Of a stretch of DNA of 64,000 bases, positions 10,290-18,596 are shown piece by piece. Source of the DNA: Deltaproteobacteria bacterium (GTDB lineage Bacteria; Myxococcota_A; UBA9160; UBA6930). Positions within the stretch are counted from its first letter, which is position 1. Every line of letters begins with the position of its first letter. The position numbers were made by a program, and so were the translations under genes. The notes under the pieces were generated by a model. It was given only the letters and a program-made list of their open reading frames with translations, searched no databases and had not been told where the DNA came from. The DNA is taken from NCBI GenBank assembly GCA_029261795.1, contig JAJDAP010000085.1, positions 22,412-86,411 on the forward strand, in the 5' to 3' direction.

Positions 10290-10779
10290 GATCGAGCACC
10301 TTTTCCAGGTTCAGGAGTCCCACGAACGTTTCGCCTCGTGTGCAGAGGGAACTGACGAAAGCCGAGTCGTCGGTCGCTGGCAGCTGTATCGCCGACTCGT
10401 CCACCCGCAGTACCTCACTCACCGTGTCCACCAGGAGCCCGGTGACTTCACCTTCGTCGCCGTGAAGAACGACGATTCGCTGCGTACGGGTCGGCGGCGG
10501 CGCCGGAACCCCGAGGCGAAGCCGCAGATCGAGGACCTGCACGACTTCTCCACGAAGCGTGATGACGCCAAGAATCTCGGTGGGAACGCGCGGGATCGGC
10601 GTGATGGTCCGAAGTCGGACGATCTCGCGCACCCGCTCGACCGGGACCGCGTACGGGTCGCCGTCCACGGTGAAACAAAGGAGCTCTCGCAGCAGCCGGG
10701 CTTCCTCGAGGGCTTCGTTACCGGCCGCCGCGCGCGCGAGCGCGTCCCAGGCGTCGGTCACCATCGTCGAGGCACTCAT
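10276..10779 (-). CDS. cheW: CheW-like coupling protein (2)
   Basis: YAVPVERVREIVRLRTITPIPRVPTEILGVITLRGEVVQVLDLR. Confidence 0.9.
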   Translation of the reverse strand: MSASTMVTDAWDALARAAAGNEALEEARLLRELLCFTVDGDPYAVPVERVREIVRLRTITPIPRVPTEILGVITLRGEVVQVLDLRLRLGVPAPPPTRTQRIVVLHGDEGEVTGLLVDTVSEVLRVDESAIQLPATDDSAFVSSLCTRGETFVGLLNLEKVLDLGSL

Positions 10780-12866
10780 GAGACTTCACCCTTCCGCACG
10801 ACGTCTTCGACCAGCGCCGAGACGTCGAGCACCAGGACCGCGCCCTTGTCGCCCATTTCGGTGGCGCCCGCGATGCCGCGTACCGAGGCGATCGGTCCTT
10901 GGATCGGCTTGATGACCGTGTCCTGCTGACCATCGAGATGATCGACCAGCAGACCCAGGCGAGCGTCCCCGACGCCCAGCACGACGGCATAGGACTTGCC
11001 GGTTTCCGGTGTGTCCAGGTCGAACTCATCGGCCAGCCGGCATAGCGGCAAGGCTTCGCCTCGGAGATTCATGAGTTGCCGGCCATCTGTTCGCTGAAGA
11101 TCGGAATCCTCGACGAGCAGCGTCTCTCGGATCGAGTTCAGGGGAATCGCGAAGCGGTGCTCGCCGACACGGACCAACAGCGCCTGGATGATCGCGAGCG
11201 TGATCGGCAAGGTGATCGTGAGGGTCGTGCCCTGGCCGACCTCGGAGCTGATGTCGACCAGGCCACCCAGGGCTCCGATGTTGGAACGCACGACATCCAT
11301 GCCGACACCGCGGCCGGATGTTTCCGTAACCTCGTCGCGCGTCGAGAGCCCAGGATGGAACACCAGGTCCAGCGTTTCGGACCGGGTGAGATCGCTCTCG
11401 GCGGTCACGAGACCCGCTTCGACGGCGCGTGCCCTGACCTTCTCCGCATCGATCCCGCGCCCATCGTCGCTCACCGTGATCAAGACATCATTGCCTCGCT
11501 GACTCGCGACGATCTGGATCAGGCCTTCCCGGGGCTTCCCGGCCGCTTCCCGCTCGTCGGCGGGCTCGATCGCGTGGTCGAAGGCATTCCGGATTACGTG
11601 CATCAGCGGGTCGATGAGTTCCTCGACGATCAGCTTGTCGAGTTCGGTATCCGCACCCTCGATCTCGAGCCGGGCCTCCTTCTCGAGGTCGAGCCGCAGG
11701 CGACGCGCGACGCGGGTAAGTTTGTCGAAGACCTGGCGCAACGGGACCATGCGGACTTCCAGGACGCCGGACTGCAACTCCTGGAGCTTGCGCTCGAGGG
11801 TCTTGTGAACCTTGGCGAGATCGGTGCCGATCCGGTGGGTCGCCGGATCCATGGCCAGCTTGGAAGCGATCTGCTGTACGGCGCTGCGCTGGATAGCGAG
11901 CTCACCTACGAGATTCATCAGCTCGTCGAGCTTTCGAATATCGACGCGTACGGTATCGCTGATCGACTTCAGGGTTCCCGGCTCGGCGATCTCGGGCTCC
12001 GCGCGAGCGGCCGCAGCCTTGGCCTCCGTCTGCCCGTCATCGTGGGAAGCCGACGCGCCCTGCGGCGCGGAGGCTTCCGTCTTCGCCGTGCCGAGCGGAG
12101 CCCGCGCGACCTGGATCGCGTTGTCCGCGAGATCCAGCCGACCGACGAGCGCCCCCTTGTCGAGCTCGGTCGCCGTGAGCAACGAGAAGCGGATGTGGGA
12201 CTCCAACGAGCCGCCGGGCGAGGGCAGTGTCGAGAGCACTTCGCCGACTTCGCGGATCGCCGACTGGATCTCGTGGAGACCCTCCTCGAAACTAGCAATC
12301 TCGAAATCCGCATCGATCACGTAGATGCCGCGTCCGCGTTCCAGATTGTCACTCAGCCGGTGTTCTTCGTACTCCGTGAGCGCCCGCAGCAAGGCCGGCG
12401 GGACATCGAGTTCCGGCACGACAGGGACCGCCTCGGCGCGAGGGGCGGCGTTCCAGGCCTCGATTCGCCCGATCAGATCTGCGATGCCCTCGGCGAGTGC
12501 GGCGGCTTCGCTCTCATCGCCGATCTTCTCGAGCGCGGTTGCGGCCATCGTCACCGACTCGTCGAAGAGCGCCAGGCCCGCACGATCGAGCACGGCTCGA
12601 CCCATTCGAAGTCGATCCAGGAGATCCTCGAGGTGGTGCGCCAGCTCGCTCATCGCCTCCTGGCCGAACATGCCGGAGAGCCCCTTCAGCGAGTGAGCCG
12701 AGCGGAACAGGCCGTTGATGGTCTCGGGATTCAGGTCTCCGTCGACGGTCTCGGCGAGCAGGCCGAGGTCGTCGCGCATCCGCTCGAGGATTTCTTCCGC
12801 CTCGGGGACGAACTCAGACTGGGCCTTGCTGGCCGCCGAGTTGGATCGTTTTCGCCGCGCTGCCAT
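10776..12866 (-). CDS. cheA: Chemotaxis histidine kinase CheA
   Basis: Hpt box FRSAHSLKGLSGM; dimerisation and HATPase (NLVGELAIQRS, HVIRNAFDHAIE, DDGRGID, GRGVGMDVV); C-terminal CheW domain. Confidence 0.95.
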   Translation of the reverse strand: MAARRKRSNSAASKAQSEFVPEAEEILERMRDDLGLLAETVDGDLNPETINGLFRSAHSLKGLSGMFGQEAMSELAHHLEDLLDRLRMGRAVLDRAGLALFDESVTMAATALEKIGDESEAAALAEGIADLIGRIEAWNAAPRAEAVPVVPELDVPPALLRALTEYEEHRLSDNLERGRGIYVIDADFEIASFEEGLHEIQSAIREVGEVLSTLPSPGGSLESHIRFSLLTATELDKGALVGRLDLADNAIQVARAPLGTAKTEASAPQGASASHDDGQTEAKAAAARAEPEIAEPGTLKSISDTVRVDIRKLDELMNLVGELAIQRSAVQQIASKLAMDPATHRIGTDLAKVHKTLERKLQELQSGVLEVRMVPLRQVFDKLTRVARRLRLDLEKEARLEIEGADTELDKLIVEELIDPLMHVIRNAFDHAIEPADEREAAGKPREGLIQIVASQRGNDVLITVSDDGRGIDAEKVRARAVEAGLVTAESDLTRSETLDLVFHPGLSTRDEVTETSGRGVGMDVVRSNIGALGGLVDISSEVGQGTTLTITLPITLAIIQALLVRVGEHRFAIPLNSIRETLLVEDSDLQRTDGRQLMNLRGEALPLCRLADEFDLDTPETGKSYAVVLGVGDARLGLLVDHLDGQQDTVIKPIQGPIASVRGIAGATEMGDKGAVLVLDVSALVEDVVRKGEVS

Positions 12867-12873
12867 CTCGCGC

Positions 12874-13251
12874 CTAGCCGCTGCGACCGAGCAGGTCGAC
12901 CACGAGCGTGCGTAGCGCGTCAGGATCGAAGGGCTTGACCAGGTACGCGTCAGCGCCCAGTTCGAGCCCCTTGTCGCGATCCCGTTCGGAACTCTCGGTG
13001 GAGACGATCACGAGCGGGATGCCCGCATAACGTTCGTCGCGCTTCACGAAGGAAACCAGTTCGAGGCCGTTGATGTCGGGCATGTTGATGTCGGTGAGAA
13101 TCAGGTCGTACGGGACGCGGGGGAGAAGACGCAGGGCTTCGAAGCCGTTTTCGGCCTCGTCCACCTTCACCGGCTCCCCCAACTCCTCGAGCGTCGACGC
13201 GATCAACGACCGCATCGTTCCGGAATCCTCGACAATCAGGATCCGCTGCAC
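12874..13251 (-). CDS. cheY: CheY-like response regulator
   Basis: MQRILIVEDSGTMR..YDLILTDINMPDINGLE..ADAYLVKPF; GTG start at 13251 preceded by GGGAGGAGG Shine-Dalgarno, so shorter than the ORF track. Confidence 0.88.
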   Translation of the reverse strand: MQRILIVEDSGTMRSLIASTLEELGEPVKVDEAENGFEALRLLPRVPYDLILTDINMPDINGLELVSFVKRDERYAGIPLVIVSTESSERDRDKGLELGADAYLVKPFDPDALRTLVVDLLGRSG

Positions 13252-13414
13252 GTGCTGCCTCCTCCCTGGCCGCAAGCGCGGCTTTACCACCAAGTTTTCG
13301 GCTCCGAGGAGAGAATTCTTGAGGCTTCCCGCGAACTTCCGGCGAGTTCGCGCGCACCGCGGAGAGCCCCGGGCTGCGGCCTAGGCGAGGGATGCAACCC
13401 TCACCCCATTGGGG

Positions 13415-15298
13415 TCACGCCTCGGCGGCTGCCAGTTCACGCTCCAGCAGCGTGCGCTCGAGCGCGATGCCGGCGGAATCGATCACGACCTCGAGGGCCG
13501 AGGTCTCGGGAAGCGGGTTGCGGCTCGGGAGGTTGTCCCCGTAGAGGATCGCGACCACGCGATCCGCTGTCTGAATCGGTGCCAGGTACGCCTCGGTCGG
13601 GATCTCGTTGCCCAGCATGACCGCCAGGCGCTGGTCGCCGTCGTCCGATGGTGCTCCGCTGTGGGGTGCACGCTCATCGAGCACGGCCCTGAACCAGGCG
13701 GGTTCTCGGGCATCGATGTAGATCTCGCGGAGCCCGTCTTCATCGGGGCCGCCCGCGCGGTTCAGCCCGAACTGGGCGATCCCGATGGCGCTCTCGTCGC
13801 GGATCATGAACAGCGCCACGCGAGCGAAGGTCTGGGCGGCAAAGGCCAACACCTGAGGCAACACGTCACCCTGGGCGGCGCCTTCGCGAATTCGCGCGCT
13901 GGTCTCGCGAAGCCGAGCGAATGCCATGTCCGGAGCAGTCTCGGTCTGGCTGGGCTCGGGCTTGGTTCCCGCCAAAGCGACCGCGCGCAGTTCGTGGACC
14001 AGGGAATTGGCGAGCCGCGCTCGCTCCTCGGACCGGCGCGGATCCGCGAGTTCGCTCGGATTGGGCTTTCGCACCACGACACTGGGACGGGCGTCCGTCG
14101 GGCTCTCGACCTCGCTCCCCTCGAGGGCCAGGATCGCCACGGGCATCCTTGTGGCCTGCCGCCTCAGGCGCCGCAGCAACTCGAAGGGCCCATCCGCTCC
14201 AGAAATCGGATCCCTGGGCACATCGATCGCCAACACGACCAGGGGCACCTGGGTGCGGGCAAGATATTGACGGATTCGCGCAATCGCGAGATCGGTTCGC
14301 TGGAAGATGTGAACCTGTGGGAACTGATCGCCCAGCGACGACTTGGCCCACTCGAGGACGGCGAGATTGGGATCCACCACCACGACCGCTGGCGGGGGCA
14401 GCTGCGACACGGCCACAGAGGCCGGGGCCTCGGGCTCCTGCCAGACCTCGCCTGCGCTGACCGGCTCGGCATCGATCGCCTCTGCCTCGAGCGGTTCGGC
14501 ATCCAGAGGTGCGGCCTCGAGCGACTCCGCTTCGACCGGCTGCGCTTCGACCAATGGGGCCTCGAGCGAGGCGACCCCCTCGAGCATCGTCTCGGCGTCG
14601 ACGCCGCTCTCGTCGAGCGGTATTGCGGTCGCATACTCGGGCTCGAGCTCCGATTCAACCTCCGCTTCCGACTCGAGTTCGGGAGCGAGTAGATCGTGCT
14701 CGGACAAGGGCGTGAGCGCGAGCTCAGTGGCCGGCACCTCGGCCTCGGCCACCGCTTCGGCGACGATGTGGGCACCCGCGAACGGGTCGCCGTCTGCTTC
14801 GCGACCGGCGAATGCGTTCTCGTCCGCGATGCGCGTTCCCTCGAGCGCGATGAATTGGGGATTCACGCCCGGGGTCGCATAGAACTCGTCTTCGTTTTGC
14901 TGCACTTCGCGCACTTCGAAGCTGAATTCGCCGGTCGGCCACCGGAACATCTCGATCACCGAGGCTTCGATGTGATCTCGCTGTATCCCGTCGAGGCTTT
15001 CAGAGTCGACCAGGTTTCGATCGCCTAACACCTGTGCCAGCTGGCAGCCGCGGGTGCGAGCGTCGTCGGCCGCCTCGCGGATCGCATCGGCGGCCGCAGC
15101 CTCCTTTGCGATCAGGAGTTCCGGCAGGGTCGTGGGGCCCCCCTTCAGGAAGGCTGCGCGAATCAGGCCGCGATCGAAGACGATCTCGGCCTCTCCGCTC
15201 TCTGACAGGAGGGCCAGCCCGCCGGACTTTCCCGACAGATGGATGATCTGCAGGATGTCGCCAAGGCCCAGATCTTCCAGGCTACCGACGAGACTCAT
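13415..15298 (-). CDS. DUF4388/PATAN-like N-terminus, Ala/Glu-rich linker, pseudo-receiver and GAF-like C-terminus
   Basis: MSLVGSLEDLGLGDILQIIHLSGKSGGLALLSESGEAEIVFDRGLIRAA; linker EAQPVEAESLEAAPLDAEPLEAEAIDAEP; receiver-like PAVVVVDPNLAVLEW..PLVVLAIDVP. Confidence 0.75.
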   Translation of the reverse strand: MSLVGSLEDLGLGDILQIIHLSGKSGGLALLSESGEAEIVFDRGLIRAAFLKGGPTTLPELLIAKEAAAADAIREAADDARTRGCQLAQVLGDRNLVDSESLDGIQRDHIEASVIEMFRWPTGEFSFEVREVQQNEDEFYATPGVNPQFIALEGTRIADENAFAGREADGDPFAGAHIVAEAVAEAEVPATELALTPLSEHDLLAPELESEAEVESELEPEYATAIPLDESGVDAETMLEGVASLEAPLVEAQPVEAESLEAAPLDAEPLEAEAIDAEPVSAGEVWQEPEAPASVAVSQLPPPAVVVVDPNLAVLEWAKSSLGDQFPQVHIFQRTDLAIARIRQYLARTQVPLVVLAIDVPRDPISGADGPFELLRRLRRQATRMPVAILALEGSEVESPTDARPSVVVRKPNPSELADPRRSEERARLANSLVHELRAVALAGTKPEPSQTETAPDMAFARLRETSARIREGAAQGDVLPQVLAFAAQTFARVALFMIRDESAIGIAQFGLNRAGGPDEDGLREIYIDAREPAWFRAVLDERAPHSGAPSDDGDQRLAVMLGNEIPTEAYLAPIQTADRVVAILYGDNLPSRNPLPETSALEVVIDSAGIALERTLLERELAAAEA

Positions 15299-15454
15299 GG
15301 GACTGCAGATCCGTCCACGGCTGCACGCACTCCTTCATTGGTCTCGGAGCAGGCCGAGCCAACCAAAGGGATGCATCGGCGGCCGGCAACTTTACTTGAC
15401 CCGAAGCACGCCCGATTCGCTGCGGTTTCCCCCCTCGGCGTGTGTCCGCTGGAG

Positions 15455-16048
15455 CTAGAGCGAGCCCTGCTCGGCCACCTGTGGCCGGTCCCGCGAGTCG
15501 GATCGCGGATCCGCCGACGCCGCCAGTTCGAGCGTGATGCCAGCGAGTGGCGATTGGGCGGCGCGCTGGAGACCCGCCCAGGCTGCCCGGGCCGATTCTC
15601 GAGAGACCACCAGCCGGGCGTCGAGCGATTCCCCGGCCCTGGCGACGCTGGCCATCAGTCCGACCGCGAAGGCCTCGGCGATCCGGGCGGGATCCCCGAG
15701 CGCAGGCAGCGCCAGGGCCAGTCGCGCCACCCTGAGCGAGCGAACGCGCTCCACGATTCCCTCCGCTACCCGGCGCAGGCCTTCCTCGCTGACGTTCTCG
15801 GCAACGCCCAGCGCCAGGATCCAATCGGCACGGAGTCGACCGCCACTGGGTGCCAGCAGCACGGCATCCGCGCCCGCACTCGTGTCGCGTCGGAGGGTCT
15901 CCGAGAGCAGACCGCAAAGGCGCCAATCCGCCCAGGAAAGGGGTCCCCGCGTGAGCCCATGTTCGGGCACGAACGGCACCACCAGGACATCGGCCCCGAC
16001 CCTGTGGACCGGTCGCAGATCGAGCTCGAGCCGTAGCGTCTGCGTCAT
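15455..16048 (-). CDS. Stand-alone M17 leucyl-aminopeptidase N-terminal-like domain protein
   Basis: ADVLVVPFVPEHGL..LLSETLRRDTSAGADAVLLAPSGGRLRADWILALGVAE resembles the peptidase M17 N-terminal domain; no catalytic domain follows. Confidence 0.5.
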   Translation of the reverse strand: MTQTLRLELDLRPVHRVGADVLVVPFVPEHGLTRGPLSWADWRLCGLLSETLRRDTSAGADAVLLAPSGGRLRADWILALGVAENVSEEGLRRVAEGIVERVRSLRVARLALALPALGDPARIAEAFAVGLMASVARAGESLDARLVVSRESARAAWAGLQRAAQSPLAGITLELAASADPRSDSRDRPQVAEQGSL

Positions 16049-16476
16049 TCCTGCTCCTTCTCCAAGAACGCGCCGAGCACGCCATTCACGAAGCGGGGCG
16101 AGCCGTCATCCCCGAAGCGTCGGGCCAGCTCGACGGCTTCATCGATGGCGACTTCGGCCGGCGTACCGGAAAAGCCAAGCTCCCAGGCCGCGATCCGCAA
16201 GACATTCCGGTCGACGGCAGCCATGCGCGCCAGACGCCAGTTGCGTGCACACGCCTCCAATCGAAGGTCCAGGGTGACCTGCTCGGCCACGACACCGGCC
16301 ACCAACTCGTCGGCGAATTCGCGCGCACCAGGGGTGAACTCGAAGTGCTCGGCGACGTTGGCGAGCGACGCTGCAGCGAGCGCGAGATCCGCGCGCGGAC
16401 CGACGTCGACGGCATACAGCGCTTGCAGCGCCGCTTGCCGGGAGCTTCGCCGCGAGGCACTCGGGGGCCGACTCAT
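16045..16476 (-). CDS. nusB: Transcription antitermination factor NusB
   Basis: SRRSSRQAALQALYAVDVG..RNVLRIAAWELGFSGTPAEVAIDEAVELARRFGDDGSPRFVNGVLGAF; start at 16476. Confidence 0.93.
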   Translation of the reverse strand: MSRPPSASRRSSRQAALQALYAVDVGPRADLALAAASLANVAEHFEFTPGAREFADELVAGVVAEQVTLDLRLEACARNWRLARMAAVDRNVLRIAAWELGFSGTPAEVAIDEAVELARRFGDDGSPRFVNGVLGAFLEKEQE

Positions 16477-16967
16477 CCGGGAGCCCCGTCGTCGAGCGAA
16501 CCGGCCGCCACGTTGGTCAGCAGGTTGGCCAACTCGATTGCCGCAAGGGCCGCGTCCGAGCCGTTGTTGCCTCGCTCGCCGCCGGCCCGACTGAGCGCCT
16601 GGTCGATGTCGTCGGTCGTCAGGACGCCAAAGGCCACCGGGCAACCGGTGTCGCGCATGACTTCGCGCACGCCATCGGTGACACCGATGCAGACGTAGTC
16701 GAAGTGCGGCGTGCCGCCACGAATCACCGAACCGAGGGTGATCAATGCGTCATACCGTCCGCTCTCGGCCAGCTTCCTGGCCGCCAGTGGAATCTCGAAC
16801 GCGCCCGGGACCCAGGCCACGTGGATCTGGTCCGGGTCCGCGCCACGTTCCACAAGCGTCTCCGTCGCGCCGCGCAGCAGACGCACCGAGATCGGATGGT
16901 TGAAGCGAGCGACCACGATCGCCACGCGCAAACCCTCGGCGCTCCGATTCACCGGAATCGTCCTCAC
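16473..16967 (-). CDS. ribH: 6,7-dimethyl-8-ribityllumazine synthase
   Basis: VARFNHPISVRLLRGATETLVERG..VPGAFEIPLAARKLAESGRYDALITLGSVIRGGTPHFDYV. Confidence 0.95.
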   Translation of the reverse strand: MRTIPVNRSAEGLRVAIVVARFNHPISVRLLRGATETLVERGADPDQIHVAWVPGAFEIPLAARKLAESGRYDALITLGSVIRGGTPHFDYVCIGVTDGVREVMRDTGCPVAFGVLTTDDIDQALSRAGGERGNNGSDAALAAIELANLLTNVAAGSLDDGAPG

Positions 16968-18115
16968 CGCCGCCTCCCCTTCGGATCCGGGGAAGTCCCG
17001 ATCCGCGCATGAACGTACAGGTCAGGCCCGCATCGGCGCACCTCCCGCACATCGAGACGTACCCGATCCACCAGCCGAGAGAGCCCTAGCTCGCCGATGG
17101 CCGGGCGCGCGTCGGCACCGAGCAGGCTCGGGGCCGCGAACCAATGGAGTTCGTCCACCAGGCCTCGCTGCAAGAGGGCCGCAGCGAGGCCCCCGCCACC
17201 CTCCACCCAGATCGAGGTCAGACCCTCGGCGGCCAGCCGCTCGAGTGCGCGACCGAGATCGATATGCCCAGCGCGGGCGGGAACCTCGATCACGCGGGCG
17301 CCGGCCGATTCGCGCAGTGCGCGGCGGCGCTTCGAATGTCCACGTCGGGTAAGACATAACGTGCGGGCCGCCGCATCATCGCGGAACAGCGCAGCCCGGG
17401 GCGAGAGCGCGAGCGCTCCATCGATGACCACGCGCACGGGCCAGCGCAGCACCTGACCGTCGGCCCGGCGGATGCTCAGCGCCGGGTCGTCTGCCCGCGC
17501 GGTGCCGGAACCCACCACGACGGCGTCGTGACGATCGCGCAGCCGATGCACACGCGCGCGCGACTCCGGACTGGTGATCCAGCGCGATTCGCCGCTGGCC
17601 GTCGCGATCCGTCCATCCAGGGTGGCGGCGAGTTTCAGCGCTACCCAGGGACGCCCGCGGCGCATCGCGGAGAAGAAACCACGATGTTGGTCGGCACAGG
17701 CTTCTGCCAGCGTTCCGACCTCGACTTCGAGCCCGGCGCGCCGCAGCCGCCGGATGCCTCGGCCGGACACGTGCGGATTTGGATCCCGTTGTCCGATGAA
17801 GACCCGGCGAATGCCGGCTGCGATCACGGCATCCGCGCACGGTCCAGTGCGACCCTGATGGGAACAGGGCTCGAGCGTGACGGCAAGACTCGCGCCGCGC
17901 AGGCTCTTCTCTCCGTGGCGCTGACTCGCTCGTCGCATCGCCAGGATTTCCGCGTGGGGGCCGCCGGCCGGACTCGAATGGGCCCCGCCCAGAAAGCGAT
18001 CGCCGCGAAACAACACCGCGCCCACCGACGGATTCGGGAACGTGCGGCCATCTCCCTTGCACGCCATCGAGAGCGCGCGTTCCATCGCGCGTTCAGCCGT
18101 CACCCGGGCCGCCAC
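16964..18115 (-). CDS. ribD: Bifunctional riboflavin biosynthesis deaminase/reductase RibD
   Basis: GPHAEILAMRRA, VTLEPCSHQGRTGPCADAVIAAGIRRV, KLAATLDGRIATASGESRWIT. Confidence 0.95.
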   Translation of the reverse strand: MAARVTAERAMERALSMACKGDGRTFPNPSVGAVLFRGDRFLGGAHSSPAGGPHAEILAMRRASQRHGEKSLRGASLAVTLEPCSHQGRTGPCADAVIAAGIRRVFIGQRDPNPHVSGRGIRRLRRAGLEVEVGTLAEACADQHRGFFSAMRRGRPWVALKLAATLDGRIATASGESRWITSPESRARVHRLRDRHDAVVVGSGTARADDPALSIRRADGQVLRWPVRVVIDGALALSPRAALFRDDAAARTLCLTRRGHSKRRRALRESAGARVIEVPARAGHIDLGRALERLAAEGLTSIWVEGGGGLAAALLQRGLVDELHWFAAPSLLGADARPAIGELGLSRLVDRVRLDVREVRRCGPDLYVHARIGTSPDPKGRRR

Positions 18116-18118
18116 GAG

Positions 18119-18586
18119 TCAGCTCCCGGAATCGTCGTCCGCAACCAGGGTTGCGAAGAATGCGTCGTAGTCGGCTGCACTGGTGAAGTCGCGGAAGACC
18201 GATGCGAAGCGCGCGGCCGCAAGCGGGTCGAGGGCGATCAACTCCTCGAGCATCAAATCTCCGATCAGGTCACTCTCGACCTCGGCCTCGCCACCCTCAC
18301 CGAGTCGGCGCTCGACGCGATCTACCAGGCGCTGGATGGCATTCTCCGAGATCGGCCGCTTCACACAGGCCTTTTGGATCGAGTGTTCGAGCTTGGCTCG
18401 GTCGAACTCTTCGCGGCGCTCGTCGCGCTTGATGATCTTGGGAACGAGTACGTCGACCCGCTCGCGGGTGGTGAAGCGCCGCCCACACTCGTCGCACTCG
18501 CGACGACGCCGGATCTCCTGCCCTTCTCGGCTGAGCCGCGAGTCGACGACGCGATTCGACGGGTCGTTGCAGAAGGGACAGTGCAT
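18119..18586 (-). CDS. nrdR: Transcriptional repressor NrdR
   Basis: MHCPFCNDPSNRVVDSRLSREGQEIRRRRECDECGRRFTTRERVDVLVPKIIKRD; start at 18586. Confidence 0.95.
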   Translation of the reverse strand: MHCPFCNDPSNRVVDSRLSREGQEIRRRRECDECGRRFTTRERVDVLVPKIIKRDERREEFDRAKLEHSIQKACVKRPISENAIQRLVDRVERRLGEGGEAEVESDLIGDLMLEELIALDPLAAARFASVFRDFTSAADYDAFFATLVADDDSGS

Positions 18587-18596
18587 CGGCGGCGGA

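Noticed and set aside
11076-12938. 620-aa plus-strand ORF opposite cheA
   Set aside because: Antisense shadow ORF of a confidently identified CheA; no recognisable domain.
13403-13415. ACCCCA-T-TGGGGT mini-hairpin downstream of the DUF4388-like gene
   Set aside because: Six-bp arms with a 1-nt loop and no U-tract; too weak to call a terminator.
14440-14600. Repetitive-looking sequence that could be mistaken for a tandem repeat or CRISPR
   Set aside because: It encodes the degenerate Ala/Glu linker (EAEPLEA-type) of the DUF4388-like protein; units vary and there are no conserved repeats with unique spacers.
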